Below are positions 27,858 to 36,730 of a stretch of DNA of 64,000 nucleotides, one piece after another. The notes below the pieces were generated by a model. That model saw only the letters and a program-made list of their open reading frames with translations. It made no database searches and was not told the origin of the DNA. Source of the stretch: an uncultured Haliea sp. (GTDB lineage: Bacteria; Pseudomonadota; Gammaproteobacteria; Pseudomonadales; Halieaceae); assembly GCA_913061115.1 (NCBI GenBank), contig CAJXTK010000001.1:1-64000 (forward strand). Reading direction: 5' to 3'. Both the position numbers and the translations under genes were made by a program. Numbering within the stretch: the first letter of the stretch is position 1; each line of letters opens with the position of its first letter.

Positions 27858-28211
27858 ATGACATCACTAACTCGATTTAGCGCCGCGCTGACTCTGTTAC
27901 TTTGCCTGCCCATGGCAGGTGCCCTGGCACAATCTGTGGGCAACGTAGTAGGAGAGCGAGTGACTTATGACGGCGGTGTGGTCCGTGTCTGCGGAGAGGG
28001 TGGTGGGCTTGACCCCTGCCTCGATGCCAATGGGCAAACCTATGCCGAAGAGGTGAGAGGACCTAGTATCGACAGTGAATCCGAAGACCAGCTCATGGCC
28101 GAGGCGGCGCGCATCAGAGCAGAGTCCCCTGAGCAGTTACAGCAGACCATTGGCGAGATGGAAAAGGGCTACAACCCTGATGTCCACGCTACAGAAGGGC
28201 TCCCTCACTAA
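27858..28211 (+). CDS. Small secreted protein of unknown function
   Basis: A 117-residue protein with a signal peptide (about residues 1-25, cleavage near GALAQ). The mature part is acidic and has two cysteines (RVCGEGG and LDPCLD) that could form a disulfide, followed by a helical, Glu-rich stretch. I do not recognise a family. AGGA lies 7 nt before the ATG. Its stop is 2 nt before the start of the first pqiA gene, so it is probably the first gene of that operon, which suggests an envelope role. Confidence 0.62.
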   Translation: MTSLTRFSAALTLLLCLPMAGALAQSVGNVVGERVTYDGGVVRVCGEGGGLDPCLDANGQTYAEEVRGPSIDSESEDQLMAEAARIRAESPEQLQQTIGEMEKGYNPDVHATEGLPH

Positions 28212-28213
28212 TC

Positions 28214-28822
28214 ATGGGGAGCGACACTGCCTGCCAAAGCTGTGACCTGCTGGTGAGCGTAGCGGCTACGAAACACGGCGAAAGCGCATCCTGCCCGCGC
28301 TGTGGATGTTTTTTGACCCGATGCTACGATGATGCCAATCACCGTGTACTTGCCTACTCTAGCGCCGGCCTGATGTTTCTCCTTTTCGCCAGCAGCTACT
28401 CCTTTCTTTCTCTGTCCAGAAGTGGCGTAGAAAATAAAATCACGCTGTTGCAGACTCCCGCCGCGCTATGGTCTTACGGTATGCCAGAAGTTGGCGCACT
28501 CGTCGCCGCATTCATTATCGTTATCCCAGCAACCGTGCTGGCGATGATGGCTGCGCTGTGCATTCTCATCAACCAAGGCCGTTATCATTCATGGTTGGTG
28601 CCGCTAGCGAAAGGCATTTTTTTAGGCCAGCACTGGTCCATGGTAGAAGTGTTTATCATTGCCGTCATTGTCGCCCTGGTGAAAATTGCCGCGATGGCGA
28701 CCGTAGTGATCGGTATTTCCTTCTGGGCTTATGCCGCATTTACGGTCTGCTTCACTCTAGCAGTGTCTAGCCTTGACCGTTACCAGTGCTGGGAGCGTAT
28801 TGAAGCGCTGAAGGCGCAGTGA
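28214..28822 (+). CDS. pqiA: PqiA-domain membrane protein, first copy
   Basis: A 202-residue inner-membrane protein equal to one half of E. coli PqiA/LetA. It has an N-terminal zinc-ribbon-like pair CQSC...CPRC (about residues 7-33) and four hydrophobic segments, with the family stretch GQHWSMVEVFIIAVIVALVK. In the Pqi/Let systems PqiA pairs with the MCE protein PqiB to move lipids between inner and outer membrane. It starts 2 nt after the small secreted protein and ends in a 4-nt GTGA overlap with the second pqiA gene. Confidence 0.88.
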   Translation: MGSDTACQSCDLLVSVAATKHGESASCPRCGCFLTRCYDDANHRVLAYSSAGLMFLLFASSYSFLSLSRSGVENKITLLQTPAALWSYGMPEVGALVAAFIIVIPATVLAMMAALCILINQGRYHSWLVPLAKGIFLGQHWSMVEVFIIAVIVALVKIAAMATVVIGISFWAYAAFTVCFTLAVSSLDRYQCWERIEALKAQ

Positions 28823-29445
28823 GGGCTTTGCCTGCAACAGCAGCACAAAGCAACCTCGCAGCGTGTCATATGTGCCTAAAACTGGCTCCTGCCGACGTGC
28901 GTCAGTGCCCTCGCTGCGGTTCCGCAATGCATGTGCGGAAGAACGACAGCATCCAGCGCACTCTGGCACTGCTCATCACCGCCTGCCTGCTTTATATCCC
29001 AGCCAATCTCTACCCCGTTATGTATACTGATTCCCTCGGCTCTGCCGAAGGCACCACAATAATGGGGGGCGTAGTGCTACTGATTAACTTGGGTTCGGCA
29101 CCGGTCGCGCTGGTCATTTTCATCTTCAGCGTGATGGTTCCTTCGGCGAAATTAATGGCCATGTTTTACCTTGTCTGGTCTGTGCAACAGCAGTCGTCCC
29201 TAGACCTGCGAAAGCGCTCAACCCTATACCGTATAACAGAGTTTGTGGGGAAGTGGTCCATGGTGGATATCTTCGTGGTGACCATACTGGTTGCGCTCGT
29301 GCAGCTTGGTGGAATACTGACCATTAAGCCCGGTATCGCAGCCCTGTTATTCGCCGGCGTCGTTATCATCACTATGATCGCGGCCGAAAACTTCGATTCC
29401 CGTCTCATTTGGGACAATATGGAAGAAAAAAATAGTGCCAACTGA
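28819..29445 (+). CDS. pqiA: PqiA-domain membrane protein, second copy
   Basis: A 208-residue PqiA half-protein starting at a GTG that overlaps the previous stop (GTGA, 28819-28822). It has zinc-ribbon motifs CHMC and CPRC (about residues 16-34), four hydrophobic segments, and the family stretch VGKWSMVDIFVVTILVALVQ. E. coli makes both halves as one chain; here they are separate, as in pseudomonads. It should form the inner-membrane part of the lipid-transport complex with PqiB. It overlaps the start of pqiB by 11 nt. Confidence 0.9.
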   Translation: MRALPATAAQSNLAACHMCLKLAPADVRQCPRCGSAMHVRKNDSIQRTLALLITACLLYIPANLYPVMYTDSLGSAEGTTIMGGVVLLINLGSAPVALVIFIFSVMVPSAKLMAMFYLVWSVQQQSSLDLRKRSTLYRITEFVGKWSMVDIFVVTILVALVQLGGILTIKPGIAALLFAGVVIITMIAAENFDSRLIWDNMEEKNSAN

Positions 29446-31042
29446 ACACGCTCAAGTCAGCAAAAGTCGCAAAATTTCCGGCATCTGGTTCATCCCTTTG
29501 CTCGCGCTTGTACTGGGCGCCTATATGGTTTTACACAACTGGATGACCCAAGGTCCGGACATCGAGATTGCCTTCAAAACGGCCGACGGTTTGGAAGAAG
29601 GGAAAACCAAGATAAAGTATCGCAACGTCGATATGGGTGTGGTCAATGAGGTGCGCCTGAACGAGCATCTCGATGGCGTCATCGCTAAAGTTAAAATGAA
29701 CCGCCAAGCAGTGCCGCTACTCATCAAAGACACTGGATTTTGGGTTGTCACTGCCCGGGTAGGCCTGGGTAACATCACCGGCCTAAATACGCTTCTGTCT
29801 GGCGCCTATATCGAGCTGGCGCCTGGCTCAAGCAAAACAGAAGAAAGAAAATTTGTGGGATTGGACCAGCCTCCGCTAACGCCCGCAGATGCACCCGGAC
29901 TGCGTCTGAAACTGACCAGCAATCACGCATCCTCTGTTACCGCTGGCGATACAGTACTCTACAAAGGTTATAAGGTTGGACGGGTTGAAACCATGACCTT
30001 CAATCCCGACGATAAGCTCGTACACTATCAGATATTCATTGATGCCCCTTACCACGAACTGGTGAATAGCAGTGTCCGCTTCTGGGATGTTAGTGGCATA
30101 TCCATGAGCACAGGCGCAACTGGCTTCAAGGTTCAAACCGGTTCGATAGACACCATATTATTCGGCGGCTTGACCTTCGGTGTGCCGACGGGCATCAAAG
30201 ATGGTGGTAAAGTAACGAAAAATTCTACATTCGAGTTATACAAGTCTTACAAGGACATACTGGAAAACCCTTTCCGTTATGGAGCCTACTACGTAGTTTC
30301 TTTTAACCACTCTGTCAAAGGGCTAAGCCCCGGAGCGCCGGTTGAATACCGTGGCATTAGGGTAGGCAACGTCGTACGGGTGCTATTTAAAGAAGGCCAG
30401 TCGGAGCAAATTGAAGCGGGACAGGAAGGCGAAGGTGCTCCTATACCCGTTTTAGTGTATGTCGAGCCCGGCCGTATGGAACTATCTGATACCGAGGCTT
30501 CGCTCGTAGTCGTCGAGGAAACCATCAGATTAGGGGTGGGAAATGGGCTCCGGGGGTCCATGGAAAGGGGTAACCTACTCACAGGAGCACAATATATTAA
30601 TCTTGATTACTACCCTGCTGCTGAAAAAGCCACGCTCGGAACCTTCATGCAATACACCACCATTCCAACTATTGAGACCGGACTGGCGCAAATGGAGGAA
30701 AAAGTGACGTCCATCCTGAACACCATCGATGCGCTCCCATTAGCAGACACTGTAGCGAGCCTCAACCAGAATCTAGAAAGCCTGGAGTCCATTTTGGATA
30801 ATCAGAGCACGCAGCAACTGCCGACGCATCTAGACCAAACGATACAGGAACTCAGAGACGCAATAAGCAGTCTGGCGCCTAATTCGGACGCCTCTCAAAC
30901 TCTCAATTCGAGCCTGCTGTCCCTGAACCGCACTTTGGCCAACTTGGAATCCCTCACAGGTACATTATCCAGACAGCCTAGTGCTGTGATATTTCCTTCC
31001 AGCCCAGAGGTCGACCCTATTCCGGAGGTGAGCGAACAATGA
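29435..31042 (+). CDS. pqiB: PqiB, MCE-domain intermembrane lipid transport protein
   Basis: A 535-residue MCE protein. A single transmembrane anchor (about residues 16-34) is followed by three MCE repeats, each with a TADGLEEG/KVG/SGAYIEL-type core (about 40-135, 155-255 and 285-400). A long helical C-terminal region (about 410-510) can line a tunnel across the periplasm, as known for E. coli PqiB. It starts at GTG (29435) with GGAAG upstream, overlapping pqiA by 11 nt, and its stop overlaps pqiC as ATGA. Confidence 0.93.
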   Translation: MPTEHAQVSKSRKISGIWFIPLLALVLGAYMVLHNWMTQGPDIEIAFKTADGLEEGKTKIKYRNVDMGVVNEVRLNEHLDGVIAKVKMNRQAVPLLIKDTGFWVVTARVGLGNITGLNTLLSGAYIELAPGSSKTEERKFVGLDQPPLTPADAPGLRLKLTSNHASSVTAGDTVLYKGYKVGRVETMTFNPDDKLVHYQIFIDAPYHELVNSSVRFWDVSGISMSTGATGFKVQTGSIDTILFGGLTFGVPTGIKDGGKVTKNSTFELYKSYKDILENPFRYGAYYVVSFNHSVKGLSPGAPVEYRGIRVGNVVRVLFKEGQSEQIEAGQEGEGAPIPVLVYVEPGRMELSDTEASLVVVEETIRLGVGNGLRGSMERGNLLTGAQYINLDYYPAAEKATLGTFMQYTTIPTIETGLAQMEEKVTSILNTIDALPLADTVASLNQNLESLESILDNQSTQQLPTHLDQTIQELRDAISSLAPNSDASQTLNSSLLSLNRTLANLESLTGTLSRQPSAVIFPSSPEVDPIPEVSEQ

Positions 31043-31602
31043 AAGTCGCGTGTCTATTATTAGTAATGCTACTGTCCGGCTGTGCAAGCCAGGCAGTTGA
31101 GCCTAGCTATTATCTGCTGCGGTCAAATCAGGATTTACCGTCTAGCAAGCTCAGCCCATCCGTCGACTTTGCCCTCGGCACAATAGAAATTGCGCCCTAC
31201 CTAAACCAGCTCGGACTGGTGATAGACATCGCTGACAGCCAAATTCGTCCAGCAGTCAACCATCTCTGGGCTGAGCCCATCTATGATGGCGTGCGCACTC
31301 TCCTTACCGCAGACATTGCAAAAGCCAATGGGCAGGAGCTGATGCCCGCAAAACTTAGTAAAGATGCTACCGTGGTTAACATCCGTATCGATAAGCTCGA
31401 CGGAACGCTCGATGGTAGGGCGCAAATTGTGGCCTACTGGTGGCTGGTTCGTAACGACGAGGTGATCGATCTCAATCGCTTCTCTAAATCACGCGCTCTG
31501 AGTGCAGACGGGTACAGCGCCATGGTCGACGCTGAGACGGCACTGCTAGAAGAATTGGCAAAGAAGATAGCCGCGTCACTAGTCCCGCCGCCACACAAAT
31601 AA
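31039..31602 (+). CDS. pqiC: PqiC, outer-membrane lipoprotein of the Pqi system
   Basis: A 187-residue lipoprotein with lipobox LLSGC (Cys at about residue 15). The fold is that of the PqiC/YmbA family, with the stretch YLLRSN...LGTIEIAPYLNQLGLVID near the N-terminus. In E. coli PqiC anchors at the outer membrane and binds the tip of PqiB. The ATG overlaps the pqiB stop. It is the last gene of the operon and ends only 10 bp from a convergent lipoprotein gene. Confidence 0.9.
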   Translation: MKVACLLLVMLLSGCASQAVEPSYYLLRSNQDLPSSKLSPSVDFALGTIEIAPYLNQLGLVIDIADSQIRPAVNHLWAEPIYDGVRTLLTADIAKANGQELMPAKLSKDATVVNIRIDKLDGTLDGRAQIVAYWWLVRNDEVIDLNRFSKSRALSADGYSAMVDAETALLEELAKKIAASLVPPPHK

Positions 31603-31612
31603 AAATCAAAAC

Positions 31613-32281
31613 CTAAATTGGGAGCGGGATAAAAACCTTCGACACTGCATACACGGCACCCGTCACGGTGCGGTTATCTGAATCACCGACGATACCTGCC
31701 ATCATCTCCTGCAGCACAATGATCTCACCGAACAGACGCTCAAAGCTTAGGTTGTCTACCACGCCCCATTTTTCATAGGTAATTATGTAGTGTTCACCAT
31801 TAGGCTTGCGAGTGTTTTTTAGTTTCCACACTAACATCTCTACGTTCTGGGCACTGGTTAACAACACCTCTGCCTCAAGTTGATCAGGCAAAAACATCTC
31901 AGGCTGGTAGGCATAAGCCTGCCGCAACATACTTCCCAAGCCGACGACCAGGGCAAACACGCGGTCGCCGGTAAAAGAGGGACTGAAGGCCAGGTTCATG
32001 GCATCGGTCCCCTGATTATATTCAAGTTCCAGGAACTGCAATCTGTATCGATGGACTTTGAGCTGGGCGAGACGACCTTCAATGGTCATGCCAGGATTTT
32101 TAGCTAACTGTTCAGGGTTGCGCTTATACAACATGACCACCAGCTCACTGACGTCTTCTCGTGTTTTAGTGATAAATTGGTCGGTGACGAGGTCAATATC
32201 CGACTTAACCAAATTTTTTAACTCATAACCACCACAGGAACAGAGAAACAACGGGACAAGCGCTATGAGCAGTAATCGCAT
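31613..32281 (-). CDS. Lipoprotein of unknown function
   Basis: A 222-residue protein with a lipobox LCSC (Cys about residue 16), so probably anchored in the outer or inner membrane. The rest is mixed helical with no family I recognise. It contains conserved-looking blocks LAFSPSFTGDRVFALVVGLGSM and ITYEKWGVVDNLSFERLFGE, the first reminiscent of proteobacterial lipoproteins of unknown role. A TTG just before the ATG at 32281 is in frame but unlikely. It is convergent with pqiC with only a 10-bp gap, so both genes probably share a termination region. It lies 63 nt after the HAD gene on the same strand. Confidence 0.72.
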   Translation of the reverse strand: MRLLLIALVPLFLCSCGGYELKNLVKSDIDLVTDQFITKTREDVSELVVMLYKRNPEQLAKNPGMTIEGRLAQLKVHRYRLQFLELEYNQGTDAMNLAFSPSFTGDRVFALVVGLGSMLRQAYAYQPEMFLPDQLEAEVLLTSAQNVEMLVWKLKNTRKPNGEHYIITYEKWGVVDNLSFERLFGEIIVLQEMMAGIVGDSDNRTVTGAVYAVSKVFIPLPI

Positions 32282-32344
32282 CAATAAATGTTATCCTGAG
32301 TCACCACAAGCATCAACTCTATGTCATGGCATTATTCAGCCCCA

Positions 32345-33175
32345 TTAATGCATTGCCAAATCGAAACGCTCGCGTAAAAACCGTGAGATGCCATCTTCAT
32401 TGTGGTGCCCGATAACCGCCGTGGCGACGGCCCGGACCTCATCTTTTGCATTACTCGGCGCATAACTCTCATCTGCCATCGCGAACATACTGAGATCATT
32501 GTCGCTATCGCCAAAACAAATTACCCGACTAACACCAAGATCCTGCTTCAGCTTAGAAACCGCCCCTCCCTTGCTGGCAGCACTGTGATGAATATCTATC
32601 CAGTAAAGGCTTTCGCCTTCAATTGCAGTGCCGGCATAGGCCATCAAGTGTTCTTGAGTTTGGACTAGGTCAGCGACAGACTCGATCGCCTCGCGCACGC
32701 CCAATGCGCTGATGTTGGTTATTTCGGCGCCAGAGGGCATTTCGGTGACAGGAAGGATCTCTATACCCCGGTCTTGACTGAAGATCTTGGCGAGCCGCCG
32801 CTCTGCATCGTTCTGCATTGGCAGATGATAGACGACGTGGCGATTACTCGGCTCTACTGTAAAAATAAACGGCGTTACCGCGACGGATAGAAAGGCCTCT
32901 AAAACAGTTCCAATTTCAAAACGCGTTAATAAATTACTGTGACTGTAAAGATCACTTTCGGGGCGCCAGATCAGCACCCCGTTTTTATAAATATGCGGCA
33001 GTGTAAAGCCCTGGCCATCCAACAAATTCCGCGCAGACTGTAATGTGCGCCCGGTGGCAACCGTATAAGCGATATCGCGCTCGCGTAGTTGCCGCAGAGT
33101 ATCGCGTGTATGCTCGGACACCTGCGATTTCTTATTTAACAAGGTGCCATCCAGATCAAAAACTATGAGGTCCAT
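32345..33175 (-). CDS. Cof-type HAD-family phosphatase
   Basis: A 276-residue HAD hydrolase of the Cof/YbjI-like subfamily. Motif I is VFDLDGTLLN (D7 nucleophile, D9). ATGRT is motif II, the C2B cap lies about residues 85-190, a conserved Lys follows in SKGGAV, and CFGDSDNDLSMF is motif IV. Members remove phosphate from sugar phosphates or cofactors such as pyridoxal phosphate; the exact substrate cannot be told. An upstream in-frame start at 33256 would add 27 residues before the DLDGT motif, which is unusual, so the ATG at 33175 is used. It is divergent from the P450 gene. Confidence 0.87.
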   Translation of the reverse strand: MDLIVFDLDGTLLNKKSQVSEHTRDTLRQLRERDIAYTVATGRTLQSARNLLDGQGFTLPHIYKNGVLIWRPESDLYSHSNLLTRFEIGTVLEAFLSVAVTPFIFTVEPSNRHVVYHLPMQNDAERRLAKIFSQDRGIEILPVTEMPSGAEITNISALGVREAIESVADLVQTQEHLMAYAGTAIEGESLYWIDIHHSAASKGGAVSKLKQDLGVSRVICFGDSDNDLSMFAMADESYAPSNAKDEVRAVATAVIGHHNEDGISRFLRERFDLAMH

Positions 33176-33281
33176 CGACGTCGATATCCATTTTCTTGAA
33201 ATACATTCTCGGACCTCAGTTTGGCCCCCATTTTTCTCATCTGAATTCAAATCCAAACAAACGCGAGTAATAGTACAACCG

Positions 33282-33305
33282 AAAGGTATACAGATGTATA
33301 CTTTT
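33282..33305. promoter_or_regulatory. Candidate operator upstream of the P450 gene
   Basis: An inverted repeat AAAGGTATAC-AGAT-GTATACTTTT (9 of 10 arm positions pair) lies 82 nt before the P450 start, in the region shared with the divergent HAD gene. Its size and symmetry suit a dimeric repressor such as a TetR-family protein. No regulator gene is adjacent. No other copy of the full site was seen in the window. Confidence 0.4.
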
Positions 33306-33387
33306 AAATAACTTGATAATATTCACTCAAGCAATACATTAGCCACGCAGGATAGTGAAGTCTTGCACCTGCAATGAGGAGACAAGC

Positions 33388-34635
33388 ATGGTCGCATCTG
33401 CCGAGAACCTGCCGCCCATCGAAGATATTTTTAATCCTAATTCGCAAGAATACATGAAAAATCCGATTACGCAGTGCCTAGAATTGGCGAAGCGCGGACG
33501 ACTTGTTTGGTATGAGCCCTGGCAGGCCTGGATCATTACCCGCCTGGACGACATCATGGCATGCTGGAAGACAGAGCCTTTATCCTCTGACTTTTATGAT
33601 TGGGAGTTCGCTCCAAGCAGGCCGCATGAAGACGAATGGAGTAACTTCGAGCGCGCCCTGATCGGACACAGCCTGCTTGCGGACCCCGACCATCATCGCC
33701 TAGTACGACGCGTCACCGCTCCAGCTTTCTCTCGCAATGTTGTAGACAAAATCCAAGCTAAAATTGAACCCGAGATCAAAAAACTTTTCGATGAACTGGG
33801 TGAGCCCGATGTTTTTGACTATAACGAAAAAATTGCCTTCCACATACCTTTTATATCCATCACGCGCATGGTGGGAATACCTGAAAAATACTGGCCGGAA
33901 ATCAAGCAAGTGATCGTCACCTTCACCGAGACGTGGAACCCCACCATCTCCGATGAGCAACGCGAAAGTGCCCGTCAGGACAGCAACCGAGCTATCGATA
34001 TTATCAAGAAAATTATCGACGAGCGACGCTCTGCGCCAGTACAGGATGATTTTCTCAGTACGCTGCTGCGTATCGAAGCGGAGAACGAAGGTTTTGAGGA
34101 AGGTGACATCATCACACTTGTTCTCGCATTAATCGGCGCTGGCGCAGATACTACTCTGGTAGCCCAGCAGTGGACGGTTTATGCCCTACTTAAAAACGAT
34201 CGGGACCAGATCGCAAAAGCGCTTGCAACGCCGGACAGTTTCGCTAACGCGTTCTGCGAGGTCAATCGCTGGGGTCTCTCCTCTAAAATGGGTTTCGCGC
34301 GTTATGCACCGCAAGACATGGAGTTTATGGGCCAGCAGTTGCGCAAAGGGGTGATGGTACTGATGATGCCGCACCTGAAGGATTACAATCCAGACTACTA
34401 CGAAAATCCTGAAAAATTTGATGTGGAGCGGGTGTTCGATCCGGATGTCCTATTCGGCTACGGGCCCCGCTTCTGTATCGGTGCGGCCCTGGCCAAGCGC
34501 CAGCTCTACCTAACAATTTCGGAACTGTTCAAGCGCTTTCCTGATGTGGAACTAATGAAAGAGCCAGAACGTGATGCCAGTGATCACAACGCGGTCGTAT
34601 TTAAGCAACTGCTGTTAAAAACCAACAGCGGATGA
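33388..34635 (+). CDS. Cytochrome P450
   Basis: A 415-residue soluble bacterial P450. The I-helix oxygen-activation motif AGADTT is near residues 251-256, the ExxR motif is EVNR, and the heme-binding loop FGYGPRFCIGAALAKR has the cysteine ligand at C363. It should hydroxylate a hydrophobic substrate using electrons from a ferredoxin or flavodoxin, but no redox-partner gene is nearby. The ATG at 33388 has GAGGAG 6 nt upstream; an upstream start at 33355 is not supported. A strong inverted repeat upstream suggests substrate-responsive control. The substrate is unknown; the sequence resembles CYPs of sterol- or alkane-using marine bacteria only in general layout. Confidence 0.92.
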   Translation: MVASAENLPPIEDIFNPNSQEYMKNPITQCLELAKRGRLVWYEPWQAWIITRLDDIMACWKTEPLSSDFYDWEFAPSRPHEDEWSNFERALIGHSLLADPDHHRLVRRVTAPAFSRNVVDKIQAKIEPEIKKLFDELGEPDVFDYNEKIAFHIPFISITRMVGIPEKYWPEIKQVIVTFTETWNPTISDEQRESARQDSNRAIDIIKKIIDERRSAPVQDDFLSTLLRIEAENEGFEEGDIITLVLALIGAGADTTLVAQQWTVYALLKNDRDQIAKALATPDSFANAFCEVNRWGLSSKMGFARYAPQDMEFMGQQLRKGVMVLMMPHLKDYNPDYYENPEKFDVERVFDPDVLFGYGPRFCIGAALAKRQLYLTISELFKRFPDVELMKEPERDASDHNAVVFKQLLLKTNSG

Positions 34636-34708
34636 TGCCTATTCCTGGCCTGTCTGCGAATTAAGCGCCGACCCGCTATGTTGTAATAACAGCCAAGGCG
34701 ATACGTAA

Positions 34709-35377
34709 TTGAAACGCTTCGAACACATTAGTCAACGCGCTCGTGACCATCAAGGGGGACAGCTCCGTCTGGAAGAGATGATGCCCACGGTGCGCAGCAC
34801 TCGAGCGTTGGCCCAAACCAAGGATAACCGCTGGCTTGCGCAGATGACCCGCTGCGTCTTTCAGGCGGGCTTTGTATGGCGCGTCGTTGATCACAAATGG
34901 GATGGTTTTGAGGAAGTATTCTTTGGTTTCCCGCCAGATAGAATTGTCATGCTCAGCCCGGACCAGATCGACCGCTTCGCGCAGAACCCGCGCATCATTC
35001 GCAACCGCCAGAAAGTACTGGGAGTCCAGGCCAACGCTCAGTTCATACTGGATATCACTCAAAAGCACGGTAGCTTTGGAAAATTTATCAGCAGGTGGCC
35101 CACACATGATTTGATTGGACTGTTCGCCACAATGAAAAAGCGTGGCAGTCGACTAGGTGGCATGACCGGGCAGCGCGTCTTGCGCAATATGGGAAAAGAC
35201 ACCTTTATCATCACCGGTGATGTCGTTCGCTGCCTGCAACGCAGTGGTCTCGACATTGGCAACAATCCCAGCAGCAAGCGCGAGCTGGGGCTTATACAGA
35301 ACACCTTCAACGTATGGCATAAAGAATCAGGACTTCCTTACAGCCATATCAGCCGAATCTGTGCACTCTCTTTGTAG
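34709..35377 (+). CDS. DNA-3-methyladenine glycosylase I-like protein
   Basis: A 222-residue protein of the Tag-like HhH-GPD group. The core MTRCVFQAGFVWRVVDHKWDGFEEVF (46-71) with the Trp and Glu-rich surroundings, then NPRIIRNRQKVLGVQANAQ, matches the Tag pattern, and the N-terminal 40 residues match a larger proteobacterial subgroup. It would excise alkylated adenine from DNA. The zinc-binding residues of E. coli Tag are not evident, so it is a divergent member. The start is a TTG (34709) with AAGG about 11 nt upstream, chosen because the N-terminus fits the subgroup. It is convergent with ctaA. Confidence 0.72.
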   Translation: MKRFEHISQRARDHQGGQLRLEEMMPTVRSTRALAQTKDNRWLAQMTRCVFQAGFVWRVVDHKWDGFEEVFFGFPPDRIVMLSPDQIDRFAQNPRIIRNRQKVLGVQANAQFILDITQKHGSFGKFISRWPTHDLIGLFATMKKRGSRLGGMTGQRVLRNMGKDTFIITGDVVRCLQRSGLDIGNNPSSKRELGLIQNTFNVWHKESGLPYSHISRICALSL

Positions 35378-35428
35378 CAACTACACGTGTGTCCAGAAAA
35401 ACGACCAACAAGAGTACTTTACAGACTG

Positions 35429-36466
35429 TTATTGACGCAGCTGCACGTGACTAAGGAACACCGTAGCCGTCAGCAGCAATACCGCACCACCTTGGTGCGC
35501 GGTCGCGAGAGAAACCGGCACGTGCAGTAACAATGTACTAATACCCAGAATCATCTGCATCCACAACGCCGCCATCAATAAGACTGCACCAAGTTTTCCA
35601 TACGTCTTTGGCGAGCTACGATAAACTATCAGGGCAAACGCATTCAGCAAGACGAACAGCACATAAGCAAGCATGCGGTGATTAAATTGTATGGTAGTAA
35701 TGTCCTCAAATATCGCAAGCCATGGTGGTACAGACGCATAGAGTCCAGGTGGGATAAAAGAAGTGCCCATTAATGGCCAAGTAGAGTAAGCCAGACCAGC
35801 TCGAGTGCCGGCCACCAGACCCCCCGATAGAATCATCAGATACACCAGAGCCACCAGTACTAGGGTCCATCGCGCGTTGTTGTTGTGCCTTTTCTCTTGA
35901 GTAGCTCCCTTTGTAAACAACAAGCCAAACACGAGCCACAACATATAAGCATAAATAGCTACGGCAACGCCTAGATGCGCTGTGAGACGGTATTGGCTGA
36001 CGCGTGGGTTATCGACCAAGCCGCTCTTCACCATGTACCAACCCAAAAATCCCTGTAGTCCTCCCATAAAGAGCAAGGCCACCAGGCTTGGCGCAAGTCC
36101 CGGCCTCACGCGCCCGCGCAAGAAAAAATAGAGCATCGGCAATGCAAATAAGATACCAATCACACGTCCCAACAGACGATGTAGATACTCATACATAAAA
36201 ATGGATTTGAATCCGTCAAGGCTCATGCCGGTGTTGATTTTTTGATATTCAGGGAACTGCTTGTACTTATCAAATTCCTGCAGCCAGTCCTGCTCCGTCA
36301 ACGGGGGAATAGCGCCGACCAGAGGCTTCCACTCAACCATCGACAGCCCCGAATGTGTGAGCCTGGTAATTCCACCCAGCATAATCATGCCGAATATCAC
36401 TACGGCACACAAAGCCAGCCACTGTGCTACCTGTCGGTCATAACGTATTTGGTCAATGTTACTCAT
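35429..36466 (-). CDS. ctaA: Heme A synthase (CtaA/COX15)
   Basis: A 345-residue integral membrane protein with eight hydrophobic segments. It oxidises heme O to heme A for aa3-type cytochrome oxidase. Conserved blocks are GGITRLTHSGLSMVEWKP with the first His, YEYLHRLLGRVIG, RLTAHLGVAV, FNHRMLAYVL and TAHQGGAVLLL, which supply the paired heme-ligand histidines. The layout is that of the alphaproteobacterial/mitochondrial COX15-like class. The start ATG at 36466 is divergent from uup. No cytochrome oxidase gene is in the window. Confidence 0.93.
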   Translation of the reverse strand: MSNIDQIRYDRQVAQWLALCAVVIFGMIMLGGITRLTHSGLSMVEWKPLVGAIPPLTEQDWLQEFDKYKQFPEYQKINTGMSLDGFKSIFMYEYLHRLLGRVIGILFALPMLYFFLRGRVRPGLAPSLVALLFMGGLQGFLGWYMVKSGLVDNPRVSQYRLTAHLGVAVAIYAYMLWLVFGLLFTKGATQEKRHNNNARWTLVLVALVYLMILSGGLVAGTRAGLAYSTWPLMGTSFIPPGLYASVPPWLAIFEDITTIQFNHRMLAYVLFVLLNAFALIVYRSSPKTYGKLGAVLLMAALWMQMILGISTLLLHVPVSLATAHQGGAVLLLTATVFLSHVQLRQ

Positions 36467-36730
36467 GGTTTTTTTTGGAAGCTCCCTCGGTCATCCTTCA
36501 CGGGGCCATTAATCCTTTTTTAGGGACCAACAGGTTTTCGCTCGTAAAAGTGAGACTCTGTGCCAATGTGAATAATCTCAACCTATATTGTCTAAACAAC
36601 GAATTTCGGCCATAAGAGCTATCTTTCTATGCTGTAAACCGCCAAGACATTTTATACCCGTTACCCGAATGTGGCCAGCGTGTGCATTGCTGTCGTAGAA
36701 TGCGCATCCATACACTCATTACGGTTACCC

